Source: Macrobrachium rosenbergii
Lineage: Eukaryota; Arthropoda; Malacostraca; Decapoda; Palaemonidae
Assembly (NCBI RefSeq): GCF_040412425.1
Contig: NC_089753.1
Span: 35,427,913-35,491,912 of the forward strand
DNA length: 64,000 nucleotides
Direction of reading: 5' to 3'
The notes under the pieces were generated by a model. It saw only the letters and a list, made by a program, of their open reading frames with translations. It was not told the origin of the DNA and did no database searches. Positions 57,370-64,000 of this stretch are shown here, in pieces. A program made the translations under genes and the position numbers. Position 1 is the stretch's first letter, and every line of letters starts with the position of its first letter.

Positions 57370-58395
57370 CTGACTGAATGTGGCAACTACTGTATAGAAG
57401 CATGTTGGTTGTAGTCAAAGTATTAGTGAAAATTGAAGCTTATTCGCAGTAGGCTAGAGAAAGAAAAGGAATTGAAGAAAAACTGGTTGATTTTAAAAAT
57501 GCAGAATTTTCACAGATCAAATACGTGTGTTAGCAAAATCGCCCTAGGGCTTTTGTTGATTACATGAAGGCATTTGACGAAGTCCACAGACCAGTATTAT
57601 CGAATGGCATTCGTCACTATGTCATTCTTGTTGAATATGTGAAGCTAATTGAAGATATCCTTGAACAAAGAGGAGACAAAGGTCATGTTGATGGGGTCTT
57701 GTCCTATGAGTTTGCTGTAAATAATGGGGTACTACAAGGGAATGTTATTTCGCCTTTCTTGTTAATGCTCTTCAAGATTGTATAGTAAAAAGAAAAATGG
57801 TCGGGATGGAAGAGAAGGTTTAGAGTAACAATGCAAAGTTGATGTGTAGACTATAGGTGTAATGCTTTTTTCACTGGCAAAGTACCACAAGATATACAGA
57901 CCTTGTTTAATAGAATGCATCGTATATCCGGAGAGATAGGACTCAAAATGTTTTAAAAATTCGAAAGTGATTAAGATGGACTATGCACAAAAGGTTGAAA
58001 TAACAGAATTTAGTGAGAATAAATGGCACATCCGACAGTGCCCCCGCTGAATAAAAATTGGAAATCAAATAGTCTGAATATACATATGAAGGTATGATTA
58101 TACATGCATTAAAATCTGTTACAGTCTGAACCCCAATATGGACATGAATTGTGGCATGACAGTGAAACTAAAAGGTTGTATAGATTTGAAAATAAAGTCC
58201 TCAGAATGTTAGGCTTGAGATGCAGGATAGTGAGAAATTATGCCCCAGGGGAAGATATGGAAGTTTCATTTGTAAATGAGATAATGATAAAAGAGGGTTG
58301 GAGATGGCTTGGATATGCCCCTTGCCCATTGTTTCTGTGGGCTTGGTCAGATCAGGAGGATAATCATCTTGTGCCCAATTTAGTCTCCATGTAAA
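57370..58395 (+). pseudogene. RTE-like LINE reverse transcriptase relic
   Basis: Plus-strand fragments in order: FTDQIRVLAKS (for the usual TTDQI-x-LR), VDYMKAFDEVHRPVLSNGIR (motif A), and NNGVLQGNVISPFLLMLF (motif B). After a heavily mutated stretch come KRLYRFENKVLRMLG and GWRWLGYA, matching the C-terminal FE-x-K-x-LR and RLRWLGHV blocks of RTE-type ORF2. Many stops and frameshifts. Motif C is not recognisable. Immediately upstream of a second dead retroelement. Confidence 0.75.
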
Positions 58396-58559
58396 TCATG
58401 CTGGTCTTAGATTTCATGGATTCACTAAAATTTCTAGCATGCTGTGCTTCGTCACAAGGCTAGCTACCAGATTGGCCCAGCTGAAAACTTAAGCAATGCA
58501 TTCTTAAAAGGCTTTTCTCCTTTGTTACTACATTAATGATTAATTATATTCATGATTAA

Positions 58560-60200
58560 TTATAAAGCTGCCAGGGAACTACTGGAGAGAGAGGACATCG
58601 TCCTCAGGAAAAGCAATAAATCTGCTGTTTGTTATCACGGAGAGTTGAATACATGAAGATGTATATCTTTATGCACATGACTAAATTCGAAAGACAAGGC
58701 AAGGGCCCCACTGGACACATTGAAGATAAGAGCAAGTAAAATGATGTTCCAGGTAAACAGCCTTCAGCACAGAGTTCAGTTCATAAGGTGGTTGATGACT
58801 GCTGCTCAGGATATTATGGCGCCATCAAAACCCTTAAACCTAGCAACCCACTCAAGCTTATAATACCCCAAATGATATCCCAACTCATGAGATGGCTTAG
58901 GTCATAGAGAAAATTTTAAGCTCCCAAACTTCCACGGGCTACTCTCCTAAGTCTTTTTTTTTTTTTTTAAATCATTGACAACCTGAAAACCACTGAACCT
59001 GATGGAGACATCACTACTAGATGCATAGCCTATTTACCAATTTTCTGGTGCGGGAGACCATGGGCATCATCTTAGATAATATCAACAGATGTGACAGACC
59101 CCCTTCTCCCTATCCTATCAAGGAGATGCTCATGGCATGCGCAATGAAGGTCCCTTTCTCTTAGCAGTGGGATTGCCTCTTGTAGTTCTTTGCTAACATG
59201 GTTACTTAGGAAGACAGGGCCTTCAGCAGCAACTAGGAATCAAGAATTTATGCTGGATATGTAAACATCTTCACCACCAGAGGAGCAGATGAAGCAGAAC
59301 AGCTAGGAGATGCCCTAAAAACTAATTTGGACCTCAACCTCACAGCTGAGAACGGCAAAGAGACCTCTGTTTCTTGACATCTTGGCGGCATTAAACAAGC
59401 TCAGTATGTCAAGTTAGTCCACACACAAGCTTTCGGCTGCTACCTTAATGTAAGGGGAAATTGCCAGAGTTACACCAAAGGTCTACTGTTGGTACCTACA
59501 TTAGAAGAGTTGTCCTCCACTGTAGTGCTTTGAAAGCTGTCCATGCAGAACTGGAATGATTAAAGCATATGTTGACAAACAATGAATACTTTAGTGATAT
59601 GATAGAGGAAGTGATGAGGTCGAATATGTACGAGTTCCACACGCAAGTAGAGAACACCAGAGAAAATAACAAAAATAATAATTTACAACAAAATTAACTA
59701 TGAAACACCCTACAGACAGGACACAGATGCAGTTCAGGTCATCTTCAACCGTGAAGTAACACCAGAGGTGCCTTTTGAGAAAGCACTGTATTGCCAAGTC
59801 TTAAGCTGGCCCAACTTTGTAGCTGCCAATTTGATGAGGAACAGCACTGCTCATTGGGGGATCCAAGGAATCAGTGACCAGTGAGGTTTATGAATTTAAT
59901 TATCAAGAAAAGGTGTGCGTAAGCCTCACAATAAAGGCTACATTATGCACTTGATGATTACCCTAAGGACCTGACTTCAAGCCCATAGAAACAATGGGGC
60001 CAAACAGCAGCGTTATGTTGATATGCAGAACAAAGAAGCCCCTCAAAATTACTTTAACCTGTGTGCCGCTTGTGGTTGGTAAAACAGTGGTCATCTGCAG
60101 CAATCTGCTCAAAGTTCAGTCTTCTTCAGACTTTGTTCTTCCCTCCAGCAGAAGAAAATAGCATTTCGGACCTTTGACACTTTCTCAGGAGCTAGAGGGT
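58560..60200 (+). pseudogene. Second Penelope-like element, ancient and degenerate
   Basis: Conserved order of family blocks across several frames. AARELLEREDIVLRKSNKSA resembles the REDIVL-x-ADK region, and LIIPQMISQLMRWL resembles PLRPIISQ...LAK. VYRCDRPPLPI-like sequence follows. Then GADEAEQLGDALKTNLDLNL leads to PLFLDILAA, the LPFLDI block. HCSALKAVHAELE comes next, then EVYEFN and LQAHRNNGAKQ, which fit the zinc finger and GIY-YIG helix. The catalytic (Y/I)DD is not recognisable. Domain order is canonical, RT then GIY-YIG. Divergence shows it is far older than the 12-15 kb element and of a different Penelope lineage. Confidence 0.82.
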
Positions 60201-60712
60201 CCAGCCTGCGAATCTTCATCCTGATCTGGGAAAATTTCTTGATTTTTATTTTTCAGGTTTTAGTTTTAATCTTTATATTTTTTTTACTGTACTCTTCTAT
60301 ATACTGGAATATAACTCCACCGTGAAACAACAATAAACTTGAAGGGAGCCTCACGTTAATGGCTGAAAGAGCTGCTTGTATCATGAAATATATTGAGCAA
60401 CACAGCGGCGATGTTCGTATTTTCCTTCAATGTTTTGCCCTTGAAGGTAAGAAGAGAAATAGAAAATTGTATATTTAAAAATGTAGTTAATTTTAAAATT
60501 TATTCCCAATTAAGTACAACATCCGATCCCTAACATTGGTTTTGACCAGTGGGGTAAGAGTTGAAAAGGTGGTTTTTAAATATTTTAATAACCATTGGAT
60601 AGTAGTTTCAAATATTTGGGTAACCAGCCATAAGTAGTTGTTTTCCAGTTTCAAATATTTTTGCCGGTTAGCCATTGAGGTTGGGTGGCAGTAAAGAAAA
60701 GAAAAAAAAAAG
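60201..60712. other. Non-coding stretch, probably 3' tail of the Penelope relic then AT-rich DNA
   Basis: AATAAAC at about 60331 may mark the end of the preceding element. Nothing else is recognised. Confidence 0.4.
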
Positions 60713-61040
60713 GCGCTGAAGTTTTTTCGGTGCAATCGAGTCTTCCGCACAGCTGCTATAATGCTGTATGCGCCGCTGCCCATTAAACTTGAACCACGGC
60801 CCGGCGTTGGCATATGCTGTTTTGTTGCCAGAAGCACGATTTTGGCTAACTGTAACCATAAATCAAATAAAAACTACTGAGGCTAGAGGGCTGCAATTTG
60901 GTATGTTTGATGATTGGAGGGTGGATGATCAACACAGCAATTTGCAGCCCTCTAGCCTCTATAGTTTTTAAGATTTGAGAGCGGACAGGAAAAATGTAGA
61001 CAGACAAAGCCGGCACACGAGTTTTACAGAAAGCTAAAAA
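60713..61040 (-). mobile_element. Fold-back repeat family C, copy 3
   Basis: Reverse orientation relative to the 43.1 and 45.1 kb copies. GCAATCGAGTCTTCCGCACA stands at the left and the complement of GTGCCGGCTTTGTCTGTC toward the right. The central palindrome at 60874-60960 has GAGGCTAGAGGGCTGCAATT against TTGCAGCCCTCTAGCCTC arms. It lacks part of the CGTCCG segment. Confidence 0.82.
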
Positions 61041-61710
61041 TAGCAATGGAAAGTTTTGCAGTATTGTAAGGAAATTTTCGCCCTATATGCTTCAACATGA
61101 AACTTGACTCGTATATTCAGTTTGATTTTAATTCATCGTCACTTGACTTTTCAAGAAAATAATAGGTTGATTAGAAACAAAGTGCACTTTAGTTTGGAAA
61201 CATAACGAGAGACAAGTGTTGAATGCTCTGCGAGAATTAGCATCATTACATTTTCTGATGTGAATTGTATACACGTGCAATTGATATCTTTCCTAAAGTT
61301 AGAACTTTTGGAAATGAGAATTGTTTTGAAACTGGTCGAAAATTGTCCGCATAATGAGAAACACATGTCGGTTGATACAGCGCCAGCTCAGTTGTTGAAT
61401 AAGTGGAGCGGGCCACACGCGTCAGGTCTACGCAATATTTCAAAAACTTATCCGAGACAACGGTTTTCCAAGTAGCACACATTCAGCGGTTTCCGGTTAT
61501 GATAGCAAAGCCTCGTGTATGACAGTTCGCCGATGTTTACGGCAATCTTATGCGATAGTACATAAGGCTTAAAGGTGAGCGTTTCTTGAAAATGGCGATA
61601 AAGTCACATACAGTAACGCCTGAGTGCTTCTGGACGGGTCTGCTAGTCTGATAATCAACACTAGTGCTTTGGGTTTGATGCCAGTGCAATTCGTGCTTTT
61701 GTGTAGGCCG
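61041..61710. other. Non-coding stretch
   Basis: No gene recognised; unique-looking sequence upstream of the tandem SINE array. Confidence 0.45.
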
Positions 61711-62828
61711 TTGTGCTTGTATGGGAATTTAATATCCTAATGACATTTTTTGCTACTGCAAGTATTGCCACTATGCCATTCTGTGTTTTCTTAATTTATT
61801 GATGCAGAAGTTCTTCGTTGGACTAGTCGGTACCGTTCTCGGCTAGCACTCTGCAGGTCCCGCGTTCGAATCTCCGGCCGGCCAATGAAGAATCAGAGGA
61901 ATTTATTTCTGGTGATAGAAATTCATTTCTCGCTATACTGTTGTTCGGATTCCACAATAAGCTGTAGGTCCCGTTGCTAGGTAACCATTTAGCCACGTAA
62001 AATAAGTCTAATCCTTCGGGCCAGCCCTAGGAGAGCTGTTAATCAGCTCAGTGGTCTGGTTAAACTTAGGTATACTTTTTGTGCTTGTATGGGAATTTAA
62101 TATCCTAATGACATTTTTTGCTACTGCAAGTATTGCCACTATGCCATTCTGTGTTTTCTTAATTTATTGATGCAGAAGTTCTTCGTTGGACTAGTCGGTA
62201 CCGTTCTCGGCTAGCACTCTGCAGGTCCCGCGTTCGAGTCTCGGCCGGCCAATGAAGAATCAGAGAATTTATTTCTGGTGATAGAAATTCATTTTCGCTA
62301 TACTGTGGTTGGATTCCACAATAAGCTGTAGGTCCCGTTGCTAGGTAACCATTTAGCCACGTAAAATAAGTCTAATCCTTCGGGCCAGCCCTAGGAGAGC
62401 TGTTAATCAGCTCAGTGGTCTGGTTAAACTAAGTTATACTTTTTGTGCTTGTATGGGAATTTAATTTCCTAATGACATTTTTTTGTTACTACAAGTATTG
62501 CCACTATGCCATTCTGTGTTTTCTTAATTTATTGATGCAGAAGTTCTTCGTTGGACTAGTCGGTACCGTTCTCGGATAGCACTCTGCAGGTCTCGCGTTC
62601 GAATCTCCAGCCGGCCAATGAAGAATTAGAGGAATTTATTTCTGGTGATAGAAATTCATTTCTCGGTATAATGTGGTTCGGATTCCACAATAAGCTGTAG
62701 GTCCCGTTGCTAGGTAACCAATTGGTTCATAGTCACGTAAAATAAGTCTAATCCTTCGGGCCAGCCCTAGGAGAGCTGTTAATCAGCTCAGTGGTCTGGT
62801 TAAACTAAGGTATACTTAACTTTTTTTT
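61711..62828 (+). repeat. Tandem triplication of a 366-bp unit containing a tRNA-type SINE
   Basis: Units start at TTGTGCTTGTATGGGAATTT near 61711, 62079 and 62443. Each has about 100 bp of flank then a SINE (61812-62075, 62180-62441, 62545-62828). The SINE has a tRNA-like head, CTAGTCGGTACCGTTCTCGG as box A region and CCGCGTTCGAATC as box B. A body with GTTGCTAGGTAACC and TTCGGGCCAGCC follows. Only the third copy has its T-run tail and a 17-bp target duplication, TTTATTGATGCAGAAGT at 62528-62544 and 62829-62845. One insertion was therefore followed by tandem duplication of flank plus SINE. Confidence 0.88.
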
Positions 62829-62905
62829 TTTATTGATGCAGAAGTATTTTACTGTTGTAAATACTATAGTAATTTTTAATGTCTCCTATCTGATGAAATC
62901 TGCAG

Positions 62906-62952
<47 letters not shown>
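62906..62952. repeat. (ACT)n microsatellite
   Basis: About 15 units. Confidence 0.96.
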
Positions 62953-62953
<1 letters not shown>

Positions 62954-63140
62954 GTAGTTTTTATCATCTAGGAAGCGTTTGGTCGACAACGCCTGAGGTT
63001 ATGGGTCATACAGTAGAGGAAAATGGTCCTAGGGGGTTTAGAGGGGGTTGCCTCGACAGTGGGATTAAGTACATCATACAGTATTTTCAAGTGTGGCTAG
63101 AGTAATAGGCTATCAGTAGCATCCGGTATCCACTCCTGAT

Positions 63141-63143
<3 letters not shown>

Positions 63144-63188
<45 letters not shown>
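63144..63188. repeat. (CT)n microsatellite
   Basis: About 22 units. Confidence 0.98.
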
Positions 63189-63194
<6 letters not shown>

Positions 63195-63320
63195 ATTCTC
63201 CTGTATAATCTTCTATGCCGGCGTTGTGTGAACCTTCCGATAACGTTTTGACTATTTGATTTACTTGTGGCAAAACATCTGGTGCTACTATAGTATAATA
63301 TCTACCATCCATTTTCTACA

Positions 63321-63412
63321 TTTGACCCCTCAGGGGCTAGTACTAAACACGGCGAATCATTGTAGGTGAGTCACTGTTTCGCCGTGTTTAGTACTAGCCC
63401 CTGGGGATCAAA
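63321..63412. repeat. Palindrome with 36-bp arms
   Basis: Arms 63321-63356 and 63377-63412 share AGGGGCTAGTACTAAACACG then GCGAA as a perfect core. Only a small indel and a C/T change occur in the outer part. The loop is 20 bp. Half of the arm recurs with two or three changes at 10946-10974, so it is a dispersed family. Confidence 0.85.
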
Positions 63413-63824
63413 TAATTTTGTATATAGTTTGAGGAAGTAATTGCCATAGGCCTTATTTGGGTTGTTTGGTAGATAGCGTCCTAATTTTTGGCAGGTCGCC
63501 AATAGCTCGGTAGATATCAAACATCTTGTATGTTAGGCACATAAAGGGGCTGTTTGACTTCAAAAGTTGAAAAATTTCTCCCGCAGTGTGACGGTAAAAA
63601 GCTGTTACTTCCAACGCAGAACCCAATAGTTCAAATCCTGCATCAGAACTGAAGTTGACTCTCGTTTAATTTTCTTCTTTTAGACTGAAGTTACTGAAGT
63701 TGGCCATATGCCAGAACCTTGCCTTTAGTGGCTTCTAAGTATGGTAGTAAGGTGTAAATGGGGGTTAGGTTGCCTGACATGGACCTTAGGGCTCTGTAAC
63801 GTCAACATTGACGATCAGTTACAG

Positions 63825-63827
<3 letters not shown>

Positions 63828-63884
<57 letters not shown>
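63828..63884. repeat. (TA)n microsatellite
   Basis: About 28 units. Confidence 0.98.
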
Positions 63885-63887
<3 letters not shown>

Positions 63888-64000
63888 ACTGATTTACGAA
63901 AATATGGAACATTATGAATATTATATATAAATAAAAGCAAATGCCACAAAGGATAAGTGTGACTGCTAGGCCTTTCGAAAGGCCTAGCAAGTAAACCATT

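Larger units (their letters stand above)
62846..64000. other. Non-coding stretch to the right edge
   Basis: Contains the simple repeats and palindrome listed separately. No gene recognised. The last bases carry a small inverted pair, CTAGGCCTTTCG / CGAAAGGCCTAG (63968-63989). Confidence 0.5.

Noticed and set aside
61860..61885. tRNA gene suggested by box B-like CCGCGTTCGAATC
   Set aside because: Part of a repeated SINE with no foldable acceptor stem; the same head occurs three more times in the window.

Overview
The window looks like nuclear DNA of a decapod crustacean, most likely a shrimp. The evidence is very dense (TA)n and (CT)n/(GA)n microsatellites, two Penelope-like retroelement families, several SINE and fold-back families at multiple copies, and two short exons that read like arthropod housekeeping genes. 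Assignment to decapods is inference from repeat style and remembered similarity; no search was run. Almost none of the sequence is protein coding. Most long open frames are artefacts of dinucleotide arrays.

Layout. Positions 1-300 are the end of a degenerate 30-bp minisatellite. From 300 to about 12000 the sequence is AT-rich and holds a small palindrome (1576-1673), one SINE copy with target duplications (4848-5163), a Tigger-like MITE (7493-7846) and one convincing minus-strand exon (9328-9543) of an MPPE1/PGAP5-type metallophosphoesterase. From 12198 to 15393 two copies of one Penelope-like element lie head to head as a 3.2-kb fold-back. Positions 15400-21350 are microsatellite-rich with no recognised gene.

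At 21397-21484 a compact TATA-less promoter signature (palindromic E-box, inverted CCAAT, NRF-1, two YY1-like motifs) precedes an ATG at 21589. That ATG opens a 61-nt coding exon ending in a good splice donor. The 20-residue product and its phase-1 junction match the first coding exon of calcineurin A. No later calcineurin exon was found, so 21650-64000 is best read as a first intron of at least 42 kb.

That presumed intron holds about 22 long (CT)n or (GA)n arrays, mostly with CT on the sense strand. It also holds three more copies of the 4.8-kb SINE, a three-copy inverted-repeat family, an antisense tRNA-type SINE and a tandem triplication built around the same SINE. LINE relics (CR1/L2-like near 49.7 kb, RTE-like near 57.8 kb) and a second, much older Penelope element of another lineage (58.6-60.2 kb) complete it. 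No rRNA, standard tRNA, CRISPR or bacterial feature was seen.
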